From Pseudobacteriovorax antillogorgiicola (GTDB lineage Bacteria; Bdellovibrionota_B; Oligoflexia; Oligoflexales; Oligoflexaceae): a DNA stretch of 64,000 nt. Location: contig NZ_FWZT01000012.1 in assembly GCF_900177345.1 (NCBI RefSeq), positions 1 through 64,000 on the forward strand, given 5' to 3'. Shown piece after piece: positions 46,078 through 55,272 of this stretch. How positions within the stretch are numbered: position 1 is the first letter of the stretch; each line of letters starts with the position of its first letter. Position numbers and translations under genes: made by a program. The notes beneath the pieces are model-generated. The model saw nothing but the letters and a program-made list of their open reading frames with translations. It had not been told where the DNA came from and made no database searches.

Positions 46078-47331
46078 TCAATCTCTCCCGGGCAGTATCC
46101 GAAACCCAACCGTACGGGTGAATCTAACGCCTTCGAGAAAACGGATACTTTCCTCCGCTGACAGGTTAAGCTCCACCGAATGCTCGTGGCGATAGGAAGC
46201 CAAACTGATCAATCGCATTAGATTGTCGATTGATTCACAGTCTGATTGCTCTGGACATAGTCCATCTTTAAACACGTCGCTACCAAGGGCGTTCGGGTAA
46301 CGCTCGCCATCGAGATCAACCAATTGCTGGAGCCGCTGACAATAGTATATACTTTGATCGGCTGAAACTTGTCTACAATCGAGCTGCGCCCAGACCTGCT
46401 CCATAAGCCTAGCTTTACTTTCTTTAAGTGCTTGGCTCCAAAAGGTGTTAGCAGCCAGCCCTGCTATGAGACCCGGGCTTGCCCTTTCGACTTTAAATTG
46501 AAAACTCTGATCAAAATAATTACGAATTCTAGCAATGCTATGCTTCGCCTTCCAAAACCATGCCTCAACGTGACTGCTCTGATCGACCCTTTGTAGAAAA
46601 CTTCTTAGCTTGAAGGACGCACTCCAAGCGACTTGTGTGATCAGGCTATATTCGTAGGCAAGATTAACTGAAACAGTCTCTAGATAGGATTTGATCCCAT
46701 TGTCATTGAATTGACCATCATCACCTAATAGCTGACAAGATTGCTCCCAAGGAATCAGTATGTTTCCCAAGGCCTGATCATGAAATATAAGTCCGTCACT
46801 GGCGCCTGGAACTGTCAGAGGGCTGTTGCTGGAAATCAATAGGCTCGCGGTTTCTATGGGCAGTTTTGTAACTTCAAAGCGCCTTGGATTCTGTCTACCA
46901 AGTTCCTTCACGTGCTCGGTCCATCCCGGCGTTGAAAGCTTGATGAGAACTTTCACATGAGGTCCCTCCTTAAGCCGAGAATCTTTTTGGTCTATTAAGA
47001 AGCTCATGCTCTCGATGAACTCGTAATCCCAGGATTCCCAATTGGATTGCCCAAGATAGCTATCAAGCTCCGCTTCAAGTTCATCCCTCGATTGTCGAAG
47101 CTCTCTCGCTTCTTGACAGCTTTCTAAAGTGACTAGCCCGGGATCAACTCGAAAAACCTCTAAGTCCCCTTCCTTTAAGGGAAGAACAAAAGCAGTTTTG
47201 CAATCCTGACTAAAAAAGACTTCGCGGCTGCCCTTAAAACCATGGCAATGCTTTCCTAACACAGGGTAAACGTTGCTAAGTAAAGCTTCAGTGGGCCATA
47301 ACAAAGCCAACAACCATAGATAGTACCTCAT
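46078..47331 (-). CDS. Secreted six-Cys-domain protein A (paralogue array)
   Basis: A 417-residue exported protein; the signal peptide ends near ALLS. It has the array's N-box (HCHGFKGSREVFFSQDCKTA, then FVLP), a third Cys (ESCQEAR), the QNPRRFEV motif, a fourth Cys (EQSCQLLGDD), the FQFKVE strand and a C-terminal CPEQSDC pair. I recognise no known family. The last gene of the paralogue run; AGGAG lies five bases before its ATG and overlaps the end of the preceding gene, so it is translationally coupled. Confidence 0.75.
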   Translation of the reverse strand: MRYYLWLLALLWPTEALLSNVYPVLGKHCHGFKGSREVFFSQDCKTAFVLPLKEGDLEVFRVDPGLVTLESCQEARELRQSRDELEAELDSYLGQSNWESWDYEFIESMSFLIDQKDSRLKEGPHVKVLIKLSTPGWTEHVKELGRQNPRRFEVTKLPIETASLLISSNSPLTVPGASDGLIFHDQALGNILIPWEQSCQLLGDDGQFNDNGIKSYLETVSVNLAYEYSLITQVAWSASFKLRSFLQRVDQSSHVEAWFWKAKHSIARIRNYFDQSFQFKVERASPGLIAGLAANTFWSQALKESKARLMEQVWAQLDCRQVSADQSIYYCQRLQQLVDLDGERYPNALGSDVFKDGLCPEQSDCESIDNLMRLISLASYRHEHSVELNLSAEESIRFLEGVRFTRTVGFRILPGRD

Positions 47332-47339
47332 ACCTACTC

Positions 47340-48557
47340 CTAATAATATATGGTGCCAGTCTTTACTTCGATTTCTTCGCCTATAGAAACAACATGCTCT
47401 GAGTCGTAGCGTTGAGTACTATTCAGGATATAAGACCTCCCGTTGAACTGAAGCAGTCTCTTAAGCAAAAAACTGGTAGTTTTGGCCCGAATACAGCTGG
47501 AATCGTCACTCTTGTCACAAAATGCCTGAGTCATAGCTTGTTCAAGCTGGTGGATTGAGTCTAAATCCTTAGGGTGTGGGGCTGGTGGCTGAATACCTCC
47601 TGGGGAATCCAGGATATTTAGCTGAGACTCTTGCGCGAACTGGCTAAGAAAATCGAGCCTCACCTGCTTCATAATTTCGAGATAGAACTTATCTGACCGA
47701 GCCGGGTGGCGCTCCAGAACTTCAAATTCAAAGTAGCTGTCGCTATAAAAACCGATAAATTCAGACATCGACCAGAATCCTAATGAACTGGTAAAATTTG
47801 TTCTTAGATCACGAATCAAGCGCTTCGCCCTAAACCGAGCTCGATATGAAATTGGGCTATAGAAGCCAAAGACATGATTTACATTGATAATCTCCGAAAA
47901 TATCCTCTTGGCATCGTCATCCGATAACTCTCCATTCTTAACTCGCGGGCATACCTCAGATAGCTTATAGTGGGCTGTTCCAAGAGTTGCTCCGCTATAG
48001 GTGTGAAACGAGGTCGGCAAACTTAAGTCAAATGAGATACGGTTCTGGTCAAAGTGGGCAAGGCTATGGAGAGGATATAGAGGCAGGATTTGAAAGTCGG
48101 GGTTTTCGATTCCAAGATTGTCAATCACTTCAAAGGGTGGTTGGTTATCGATGATGAACTCGATTTCAAGACCGTTCCTATCTGCTAGCTTGGCTGAAAT
48201 CTCCTTGAGACTTTTCAGAGCCTCGGTTTTTTCAGCTATAGCCAGGCTTATTCCAGGGTCTGGATTATCGCGAACTTGTCGTAAAAGACCTTCGATGTCA
48301 GTCTCGATTTTTTTCTCTCGATCTTTCATTAGAGAATAGAAATTACACTCTCCAATCTCTTTTCGAACCCCCTTCAAGTTAAAACGTCTGTCGCGATGAG
48401 GACTTACGTAAGCCTCCGAGCACGACTCATCAAAAAAAACATTCTCTGACGATGAGATTGACTTGAAGTCGGGGCACTGCTGACCCAACACTGGCTGACC
48501 CAACACTGATTGACTCAATATTGGCGCAAGAAAAAAAACAGCGATCTTTAAGTTCAT
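47340..48557 (-). CDS. Secreted six-Cys-domain protein B (paralogue array)
   Basis: A 405-residue exported protein (MNLKIAVFFLAPIL signal). The N-box is QQCPDFKSISSSENVFFDES, then CSEAYVSP. Other landmarks are GECNFYS, ENPDFQIL, EVCPRVK, FEFEVLE and FCDKSDDSSC. The ATG at 48557 has AGGAGG three to seven bases before it and lies ten bases after the SUMF1-like stop. The signal peptide ends in a repeated LSQSVLGQPVLGQQ encoded by three near-identical 15-base repeats. Function unknown. Confidence 0.75.
   Translation of the reverse strand: MNLKIAVFFLAPILSQSVLGQPVLGQQCPDFKSISSSENVFFDESCSEAYVSPHRDRRFNLKGVRKEIGECNFYSLMKDREKKIETDIEGLLRQVRDNPDPGISLAIAEKTEALKSLKEISAKLADRNGLEIEFIIDNQPPFEVIDNLGIENPDFQILPLYPLHSLAHFDQNRISFDLSLPTSFHTYSGATLGTAHYKLSEVCPRVKNGELSDDDAKRIFSEIINVNHVFGFYSPISYRARFRAKRLIRDLRTNFTSSLGFWSMSEFIGFYSDSYFEFEVLERHPARSDKFYLEIMKQVRLDFLSQFAQESQLNILDSPGGIQPPAPHPKDLDSIHQLEQAMTQAFCDKSDDSSCIRAKTTSFLLKRLLQFNGRSYILNSTQRYDSEHVVSIGEEIEVKTGTIYY
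48481..48525. repeat. Three tandem 15-base repeats in a signal-peptide coding region
   Basis: TGACCCAACACTGGC, TGACCCAACACTGAT and TGACTCAATATTGGC lie head to tail at 48481, 48496 and 48511. They encode repeated SQSVL/GQPVL/GQQCP residues at the signal-peptide cleavage region of the protein, a potentially slippery, copy-variable site. Confidence 0.8.
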
Positions 48558-48567
48558 GGGACACCTC

Positions 48568-49308
48568 CTATCGTTTATACCAAACGCAGCGGAACCCCAC
48601 TTGCTGGGCGGCTTCATCTGCACTTAAAATCAATGACGCGGCAAATATCCCAGAGTCCTCACCACTATCCCAAGCTCCCCCTCGTATCAGGCTAAGTTTC
48701 TGTTCTTCAGCCGCTTCGGCCGGATGCACCAACCAAACCTTTCCGAGCGACCGCGCATCAGAGGATCGATAATCTTTGTGAGGACCAAATTGTCGGATTA
48801 GTTCGATACGGGGTAACTGATAAGCAAAGAAATGTCCCGGTTTGAGCGACTCAAGAGGTTTCTCTGTATTAACCCTCTCCCACAAATTCCCTGAAAAATC
48901 CCAGACGACCTTATCTCCCCCTGTAAAGTGAAAGCGTCGTATTTGACTTTCTCGGTCTAGTTGTCCAGTGGCCCCTCCTTGGCTCCGACGATGGTTCCCT
49001 TGATGAAGCCTTTCCCCTTGCCAGTTTCTTGAATCCTGCTCAATCAGACGAGCGACTATCTGCCACTGTTGATTGTTCACCAATCCAAAACGAGGGCCAT
49101 TAGCCTCACATCCACGTTTTGCATCATCGAGGCTTGCTTGACTCCACAACCCCAATTGCTCATCTGCTACTGCAAGTCCCTGACTGCCCTTTCGGGCCTC
49201 CATGCTCATTAAGCAAAAGTCTTCATTGATATCGACATAACCCTCTGGGCAGGAGTATCCTGGGGCCGAAATGAGAATAGCCAAAAGAAGTAAGCCTTTT
49301 TTATTCAT
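48568..49308 (-). CDS. Exported SUMF1/formylglycine-generating-enzyme-like protein
   Basis: A 246-residue protein; signal peptide MNKKGLLLLAILISAPGYS. The pattern DFCLMSMEA, SLDDAKRGCEANG, NLWERV, IRGGAWDSGEDSGIFAA and GFRCVWYKR marks the FGE-sulfatase (SUMF1) fold. The two catalytic Cys of true enzymes are not apparent, so it is more likely a structural or binding variant. The ATG at 49308 (GGAG seven bases upstream) is preferred; an upstream Met at 49431 lies inside the neighbouring gene. It begins just after gene D and ends ten bases before gene B. Confidence 0.75.
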   Translation of the reverse strand: MNKKGLLLLAILISAPGYSCPEGYVDINEDFCLMSMEARKGSQGLAVADEQLGLWSQASLDDAKRGCEANGPRFGLVNNQQWQIVARLIEQDSRNWQGERLHQGNHRRSQGGATGQLDRESQIRRFHFTGGDKVVWDFSGNLWERVNTEKPLESLKPGHFFAYQLPRIELIRQFGPHKDYRSSDARSLGKVWLVHPAEAAEEQKLSLIRGGAWDSGEDSGIFAASLILSADEAAQQVGFRCVWYKR

Positions 49309-49312
49309 GGAA

Positions 49313-52300
49313 TCACTCCACCATTTCAAAATCGCTTGCACGGTAAACCCGTGGCAACGACAGGGTACGGGTTTCAGATCTCTTGATTTGAAACTCTGTT
49401 TGAATTTCAAAATCTCGTATCGTTCCCCCAATATCAGATGTTGCTTTCAAGCCATACAGAAGATGCAAGGGCAAACAGTCCATCTCCTCGGCAAAGCTAT
49501 CAAATACTGCGCTAAACCCGCCTGCAACGTGATCACCTCGACAGATTAATTGCTCAGTCACCTCACGGATAAGTTGATCTGGAATTTTTGGTTCTCGCGA
49601 TGAAAAGTCTATCTTTGATTGAAATACCTTTCTAAACAATCGATCATAGCTTTGACCAAGCTCCGTTAGCATACTCCGACCCACTTCAATCCTGAGACGA
49701 TTAATATCATCCTGCTCAAGACTCAGCGATGAGTCTTCAAGGCTAAACTGAAAAACATCGAACACATCATCTTTTGAGCGAGACAAATTAGCTCTGATCG
49801 AAATAAAGAAAAAGTCCAGATCGAACTTCCACCAAAGATGATCAAATAATCTCTTGACGTTCAACGACGCCTGATAATCGACCTCTCCTGAGACAGCATA
49901 GTGGTGGTCAATCCTTGGCATTAGCAGAGCTGTAAGGGCTTCACGATCTTCACCCAAGGCGCAAGACATAGGTAAACCTAAATGAGCTTGGACGTTCAAC
50001 ATGTGATATCTTTGAGATCCAAACTGCATATCATAGTCGATGGCGATACTTTCCAGATGATCCTTAATTCCCAGATGTACCTCTTGGCCAGACAAAGGTA
50101 CCACATGCCACTGAAACCAGGGGTTCCTTGACCGATAGTGTTCTAAGTGTGACTCGAAGTCTTGAACGATATGGAAGTTAATCTCACGACCCCTGAGCTG
50201 ATGATAGGTTCTCTCAAGCGTATGAATTTCACTTTCCACAACCGAGCTTAGGTCTTGCCACTCCTTAAATGATTCTTCGGTGTCGAGGTTTTGAATTTGA
50301 TCCATTCGACTCAATTGCCATTGATGCTTTCGCAGCTGCAGTTGCCGAAAGTCACCACAAAGGTCCATATTGAGGTGTGAAACGGTGTCGTGAATGACAA
50401 GAGTTCCATGATTTGGGGGTGTGATATAGGCAGTCTGGCAATCGCTATCAAAGTAAATCACATCATCGGAATCTGGGTTTTGATCGATGGAACCACAATC
50501 CCGCCTTAAGCTCGGCGCTGACTTCATACTAGTATTTATCTTTAGGCTATCCAAGTGCTCTAGTTCAGAGAATCCTATGCGCCTGAGTCTGCGGTGGGTT
50601 CTGAAGTCTTCTTTTACAAGGCCCTCACCGCCTCCTGAATGAGGATTGCTTGAGATTAAATCATCCTCATCCCCGGCCTTCTCACCCTGCTCGTCACTAT
50701 CATTCAGTTTCGATCGCGGTTTAAGATGCAGACCCACCAAGGACTGCTTTTTCGGGTAAACATCTAGCAACTGGTACTCAAAAATCCTTTGCCGCCCATC
50801 TCGTGGGGCATATGCCAAGGTTAAACCTTCAGAGTTTGCATTCAGGGCCTCAGTTTGCCAGTAGCTACCAATACAAGGAGCTGAAGACTCCCAGAAACAT
50901 CCGTTGAAGTAGTATTCGGGAGAGACACTTGAGTCTACTAGGTCTTCCGTGGGATAAGATTCGCTCTTTGCCACCAAAGCGCGCAATGCAGCTTCCTTGA
51001 CAGCACGGCGTTCTAGCAAACCAAAGGCGTCATCTTCGTCTTCCACTGAGAAGCTGTACTCTAGGTCGATTGCATGATCCACATTGATATCCCAGATCAA
51101 AGTTGCCAGTGAGGACAAGCCAATATTTTTGAACTTCCCCCTGATATCAGCATGCATGGTAAGCCGAGCATTCACCGCTCTTGATGCTAGGCTGCTATAG
51201 TTGGCTAGCAGGTTCAAGCCTGGCTTATAATCTTCGTGACAGGCTTCTTCAAGACTCAAGGCCTGATAGATGGTCCATGTGTTGCTATCAGCTTCGAGGG
51301 ATAATAGAGGTTCATCCCCGACCCCAAGTTCAAAGGACTCAATTTCCAGAGGGCGCCACTCAATAGACAAATCTGGATTCAACTCCTTGTAATCTGACGT
51401 TGCGTGCTGACGAGAAACTTTCAAGGTATAAGCTTGCTGAATTGATGGCTGCTTTGCTAAGTGCTCCATTTCCTTGAGCACCTGCCCCATGTAAGCAGCA
51501 TTATCGAACATAGAAGCATCGGAGCTTAGCTGCTTTACTTGATTCCGCAACTCGTCCCACTGAGTACATTCTTCAGGCCTTTCATGACCTTGACTTTCAA
51601 GGGACATCTCTAGTGTCGGAATCACGAATGCGTACTGACACGCCCTGCTGAACTTCAGTCCGGGAGATCGCTCTGGGTGCTCGATGGCATAGCCACACAG
51701 ATCTTTATAGGCTGCTTTTTCTTCCTCTTGAACTGCCATTGGCCTGGCTCGTTGCCAGCGGCCGTCCTTGTGAACAGAATATAAATCGTTGAGCCCTCCC
51801 CCTCGCTTTAGCACTAGTTCCTGCCGCCCATCGCCATTGACATCGAAGAGATGCATTTGGTCTCTTTTTATTTGCGCTGCGAGACCCAGACTTTGGTGAT
51901 CAATGATCTCGGGATTCCGCCCCCCTTGGCTAAGTAGGAGCAGAATGCGTCCCCCCTCTAAGGGCACCATTAGGTCGGTTGTGGTATCGCGATCGAGGTG
52001 ACCATCCAAAATCCGGATATCGAGTGGAGTCCAGGACCTCTTATAGTAGTAAGATCTCATCCTTTCGTAGGTGAAGCTACGATTCTTCTCTCGAATCAGG
52101 AAAGACCTTGGCTTTGACATCAAAAGAGTCGAGCCTCCCCAATAGTAGATCGGTTGCTTCTCTCGTATCAGATAATCTTTATACTCCGAGCTTTGGTAGA
52201 CTAACACCTCCCAACTGGAGAAAGGACTCTGCCGTTCATAAATATTAGCCTCCCCTCGCAGAGGCGTAGCGAGAAGAACAACTAACATGCCGAGCAAAAA

Positions 52301-52333
52301 GTGATTACTCGCTATTCTGTGTAAATACAACAT
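49313..52333 (-). CDS. Large secreted protein D with two copies of the six-Cys domain and an FG-GAP-like N-terminus
   Basis: About 1006 residues with a signal peptide (LLGMLVVLLATPLRGEA). Residues about 110-190 resemble FG-GAP/VCBS repeats, with a calcium-loop-like DVNGDGRQE near 164-172. A first family domain starts near Cys213 (CGYAIEHPER...FSRACQYAFVIP; LNPDLSIEW; EEACHEDY; YSFSVE). A low-complexity acidic linker (about 545-590) leads to the second domain from about 613 (CGSIDQNPDSDDVIYFDSDC, QTAYITPP; RNPWFQW; PMSCALGE; FQFSLED). The ATG at 52333 is preferred to one at 52369; the gene overlaps E by 29 bases. Confidence 0.75.
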   Translation of the reverse strand: MLYLHRIASNHFLLGMLVVLLATPLRGEANIYERQSPFSSWEVLVYQSSEYKDYLIREKQPIYYWGGSTLLMSKPRSFLIREKNRSFTYERMRSYYYKRSWTPLDIRILDGHLDRDTTTDLMVPLEGGRILLLLSQGGRNPEIIDHQSLGLAAQIKRDQMHLFDVNGDGRQELVLKRGGGLNDLYSVHKDGRWQRARPMAVQEEEKAAYKDLCGYAIEHPERSPGLKFSRACQYAFVIPTLEMSLESQGHERPEECTQWDELRNQVKQLSSDASMFDNAAYMGQVLKEMEHLAKQPSIQQAYTLKVSRQHATSDYKELNPDLSIEWRPLEIESFELGVGDEPLLSLEADSNTWTIYQALSLEEACHEDYKPGLNLLANYSSLASRAVNARLTMHADIRGKFKNIGLSSLATLIWDINVDHAIDLEYSFSVEDEDDAFGLLERRAVKEAALRALVAKSESYPTEDLVDSSVSPEYYFNGCFWESSAPCIGSYWQTEALNANSEGLTLAYAPRDGRQRIFEYQLLDVYPKKQSLVGLHLKPRSKLNDSDEQGEKAGDEDDLISSNPHSGGGEGLVKEDFRTHRRLRRIGFSELEHLDSLKINTSMKSAPSLRRDCGSIDQNPDSDDVIYFDSDCQTAYITPPNHGTLVIHDTVSHLNMDLCGDFRQLQLRKHQWQLSRMDQIQNLDTEESFKEWQDLSSVVESEIHTLERTYHQLRGREINFHIVQDFESHLEHYRSRNPWFQWHVVPLSGQEVHLGIKDHLESIAIDYDMQFGSQRYHMLNVQAHLGLPMSCALGEDREALTALLMPRIDHHYAVSGEVDYQASLNVKRLFDHLWWKFDLDFFFISIRANLSRSKDDVFDVFQFSLEDSSLSLEQDDINRLRIEVGRSMLTELGQSYDRLFRKVFQSKIDFSSREPKIPDQLIREVTEQLICRGDHVAGGFSAVFDSFAEEMDCLPLHLLYGLKATSDIGGTIRDFEIQTEFQIKRSETRTLSLPRVYRASDFEMVE

Positions 52334-53465
52334 AATGCTCTCGATCGTGAACTTGGTTTTCGTCGCCATATTCTTTAAACGTCAGGTTTTGCAGATACTC
52401 AAGATCATTTGCTGCAATACCAATAGACAGCAGACTTTGGATCGCGCTCAGCAATCCTAGGGTTTGACCGCAGCGTCCACCACAGACTTCCTGTGACATC
52501 AAACTATCCAGTGCCCGCCCGACTTGGCTCCGTGCGCCGAGCAGTTGCGCCAAATCTTCAGTAGTGTCTGCATCAGGATTCGAGAATGATCGGTACCAAC
52601 GCCCGTGTTCGATAACTCGCTTGCCTAGGCGTACCTTCGTTGCTTCTACCACAGACTGGATATAATCACGGTCGATGTGAGGGCCAGTCTCCAAAACTTC
52701 AAATTTAAATCGTTCGTGATCGCTATCGAAGGTCCATAAATGTCTAGCATGGAAGGTTATAAAGAAAATTTTAACTTGGACAACACTATCAATATACTTA
52801 AAAAGGTCTCGAATTCTCAATTCAGCGCGATAGCGAAGTGTCCGATGCACCGAATAATTGTAAGGGACTGTAACTCCTGCTACGTTAAGACTATCGAGGT
52901 CCAGCTGCTTAGAGTGAGAATCGTAGTGACCACATACCTCACCTAGGCTTAAGAAATAGTGCTGCCGATGTCCACCTCGAAAAACACTTGAGTAAGATGC
53001 TAGCTTGTCGTTCTCAAGTGGCTTGTTTTGCAAATCCAGTCTATGGACACTGTACCCCGGATTAGCCTGTTTAAAATCGCTTATCAACCGATCCCAACCG
53101 AGTTCTAAATTGACGTTTACTATCAAAGCCGGTGTTTCACGGGTTTTAGAATCGTTTTCTATGAGCCAAGAAACCTTGCTGAAGTCTAGTACGGATGTGC
53201 CCAATTGTAGCAACGCCTCCCTTAAGTTGCGAGAACGTTCTAGAACCTGGCATTGAGAGTTCAGTTCCACCATCGCTTGAGTACTTTCAATGCGCATTTT
53301 CCCATGACTCGGAGGAGCGACCCATGCGGTGCTACAATCTTTCGAAAAAAGGATTCGGGATTGGCGATCGACAGCTTTATGCGGGCAACTTAGCCCTTCA
53401 TGAGGCGCTTTTGACCAACCGACTGTACTGAAAATCCATATTGCTAAAACTGATAGATAATTCAT
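52305..53465 (-). CDS. Secreted six-Cys-domain protein E (paralogue array)
   Basis: A 386-residue exported protein; signal peptide MNYLSVLAIWIFSTVGWS. The N-box is LSCPHKAVDRQSRILFSKDC, then STAWVAPP. Also present: NSQCQVL, ANPGYSV, GEVCGHYD, FKFEVLE and the CGGRC pair near 325. GGAG lies seven bases before the ATG. It starts one base after gene F ends and overlaps gene D's start, so the three are tightly coupled. No known family recognised. Confidence 0.75.
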   Translation of the reverse strand: MNYLSVLAIWIFSTVGWSKAPHEGLSCPHKAVDRQSRILFSKDCSTAWVAPPSHGKMRIESTQAMVELNSQCQVLERSRNLREALLQLGTSVLDFSKVSWLIENDSKTRETPALIVNVNLELGWDRLISDFKQANPGYSVHRLDLQNKPLENDKLASYSSVFRGGHRQHYFLSLGEVCGHYDSHSKQLDLDSLNVAGVTVPYNYSVHRTLRYRAELRIRDLFKYIDSVVQVKIFFITFHARHLWTFDSDHERFKFEVLETGPHIDRDYIQSVVEATKVRLGKRVIEHGRWYRSFSNPDADTTEDLAQLLGARSQVGRALDSLMSQEVCGGRCGQTLGLLSAIQSLLSIGIAANDLEYLQNLTFKEYGDENQVHDREHYVVFTQNSE

Positions 53466-53466
53466 G

Positions 53467-53817
53467 TTAAGGCTCCGACATCTCGTTCATAAGAGCTTCG
53501 ATATAGGAAAGCCTCAGTCTGGTTTGTAGCTTCAAAAGGGATTCCAACCTCTCTCGCTCTGCCTGAGGCAAGTCCTGCCTGTTTAGCTTTTCAACCAAGC
53601 CCTGCTCGATTGCCTGCTGATCAACTTTAGCAAGCTCTATAGATAAAGTTTGCAACGACGTTGAAGCACTGCGATCAATCTTTGTCGGTACCTCTGGAGA
53701 AAGCTTATTGGCCATAGATACTTCTCTACTTTCACGTTGAACTGATAGAAAATCACTATACTTGCCAATACCAAGTCCGCCCAAGAAGACGATCATCAAT
53801 GTCACTGCATACTTCAT
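53467..53817 (-). CDS. Small membrane-anchored coiled-coil protein F
   Basis: A 116-residue protein: one N-terminal hydrophobic segment (YAVTLMIVFLGGLGIGKY) that could be an anchor or uncleaved signal, then a charged, Leu-rich helical part (about 50-105). I do not recognise it. It is inserted between genes G and E of the array in the same direction and one base from E, so it is probably part of the same system. Confidence 0.6.
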   Translation of the reverse strand: MKYAVTLMIVFLGGLGIGKYSDFLSVQRESREVSMANKLSPEVPTKIDRSASTSLQTLSIELAKVDQQAIEQGLVEKLNRQDLPQAERERLESLLKLQTRLRLSYIEALMNEMSEP

Positions 53818-53866
53818 AGCTACCCTTCAGTAGAGCCCTAGTCCAATGTTCTAGGGCTCTTGAAAT

Positions 53867-55168
53867 CTATTTAAGCTGAAATGTCATCGTACTTTCACGA
53901 TTGATATACTGACCCAATTCGATGGATTCTGTCAGCTCTCCAGAAACATCAAAGGTGATCTTCTGCGAGACACTCACAAAGTCAATCAGTCCTAGGACAC
54001 TCGACACCAGCTCTCCTTTTTGGCAAGAAGAGACATCATCATCGCCGCAGAACCGATCACTTACAGCTTCCTTCAGAGATTCCAAGGCCTCTCTGCGGTC
54101 TTCATCATCTGAAGGATTGTCTGGCTCTAGGTCTTTGTTTATAGCGATATCCTGACAAATCAATTTCTTCTGCGGGAAGGCGTCAAGATTCTTGCTACAA
54201 TCAAACTCATCAGCCATGCGAGACATGAAGTTCGCTTTAACTTCAAGCATGATATCAACATACGTTTTTGGGTTGTCGCCTCCAATAATAATACTACTGT
54301 CGGGATTATGGCCCAAGACTTCAAACGAAAAATGCTCAGACTTATGACTGTTGATCAGCAGGTCCTCATGCTTACCTTTCCAAAAAGCGACTTCAGCTTC
54401 CAAGTCAAATTCCATCCGTTGGATAAATTCTTTCTTTTTGAAGCTAGCTGTCCAACCCAGTGGAGTGAAAACCTTCGTTGTTAGAACGACGTTAGGAGCA
54501 ATCTTGGCAAAATAGTCTTTTTCGGAGAGCCCGTCCCGTAGATTGCCTTGATCATCGAATGACGAGCAAAGCTCTCTCAAGTTGAGTTGGAGATGTACAC
54601 TGGCACTACCGTTAAATGGAATCTTGTGCTCCTGAAGCGATGTAGCAGCGACACGAGACAAGGCCTGACTAGACACCGATAGCTGACCATCAGATATGCT
54701 TGCACTTTGTACTCTAAAGCCCGGGTTTTCGTCCGCAATTCTATCGAGAAGCTTGTTCCAGTCATATTTCAGGATAAAGCCTAGATCAACTGCTGGTTCT
54801 TCGCCCAAGATAGATAGCCGTTCGATTTGCCTCTCAATGGTAGCAATCTTTTCGCTATCAAAATCTCCCTCTAAAATCAAGTCAGTTAGCCTTTGGTTTA
54901 GGCTATCAATCAGGGTATCATGACGATCCAATCGAGAGCATTGACTCATCTTGCCGATATGAGGGAAAAAACCTGTAAGCTCTGCAACACCAAGTTCAGG
55001 TGGACCAGCAAAGACAGTCTCGCAATCCTCAGTAAAATAGACAGCTCCCATATTTTCGACCGCTCGAAACCCTGGGCATGACTGCCCTAAAGTTGGTGTT
55101 TGTGAGCTAGCAGCCGCACCAGAAGCCCACAACCCTAAACCTAGTCCAATTCCGAAAAGCACCTTCAT
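53867..55168 (-). CDS. Secreted six-Cys-domain protein G (paralogue array)
   Basis: A 433-residue exported protein; signal peptide ends near GAAA. The N-box is QSCPGFRAVENMGAVYFTED, then CETVFAGPP. It shares MSQCSRL, ENPGFRV, RELCSSFDDQG, FSFEVLG and FCGDDDVSSC with the other copies. GGAGG is eight bases upstream of the ATG. It is the most complete and regular copy. It follows gene H after 104 bases. Confidence 0.78.
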   Translation of the reverse strand: MKVLFGIGLGLGLWASGAAASSQTPTLGQSCPGFRAVENMGAVYFTEDCETVFAGPPELGVAELTGFFPHIGKMSQCSRLDRHDTLIDSLNQRLTDLILEGDFDSEKIATIERQIERLSILGEEPAVDLGFILKYDWNKLLDRIADENPGFRVQSASISDGQLSVSSQALSRVAATSLQEHKIPFNGSASVHLQLNLRELCSSFDDQGNLRDGLSEKDYFAKIAPNVVLTTKVFTPLGWTASFKKKEFIQRMEFDLEAEVAFWKGKHEDLLINSHKSEHFSFEVLGHNPDSSIIIGGDNPKTYVDIMLEVKANFMSRMADEFDCSKNLDAFPQKKLICQDIAINKDLEPDNPSDDEDRREALESLKEAVSDRFCGDDDVSSCQKGELVSSVLGLIDFVSVSQKITFDVSGELTESIELGQYINRESTMTFQLK

Positions 55169-55272
55169 CCTATAACCCTCCGTATCCCGTTAAGGTTCCT
55201 ATAGTTAACGAATACCTGTCGCCAAAAGGCTCGATACTCGCATCGCCGACCGTCCTAGTCTTTAGCTCTTTA

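Noticed and set aside
48568-49308. Functional sulfatase-activating enzyme
   Set aside because: No sulfatase nearby and the catalytic cysteines are not apparent; treated as SUMF1-like only.
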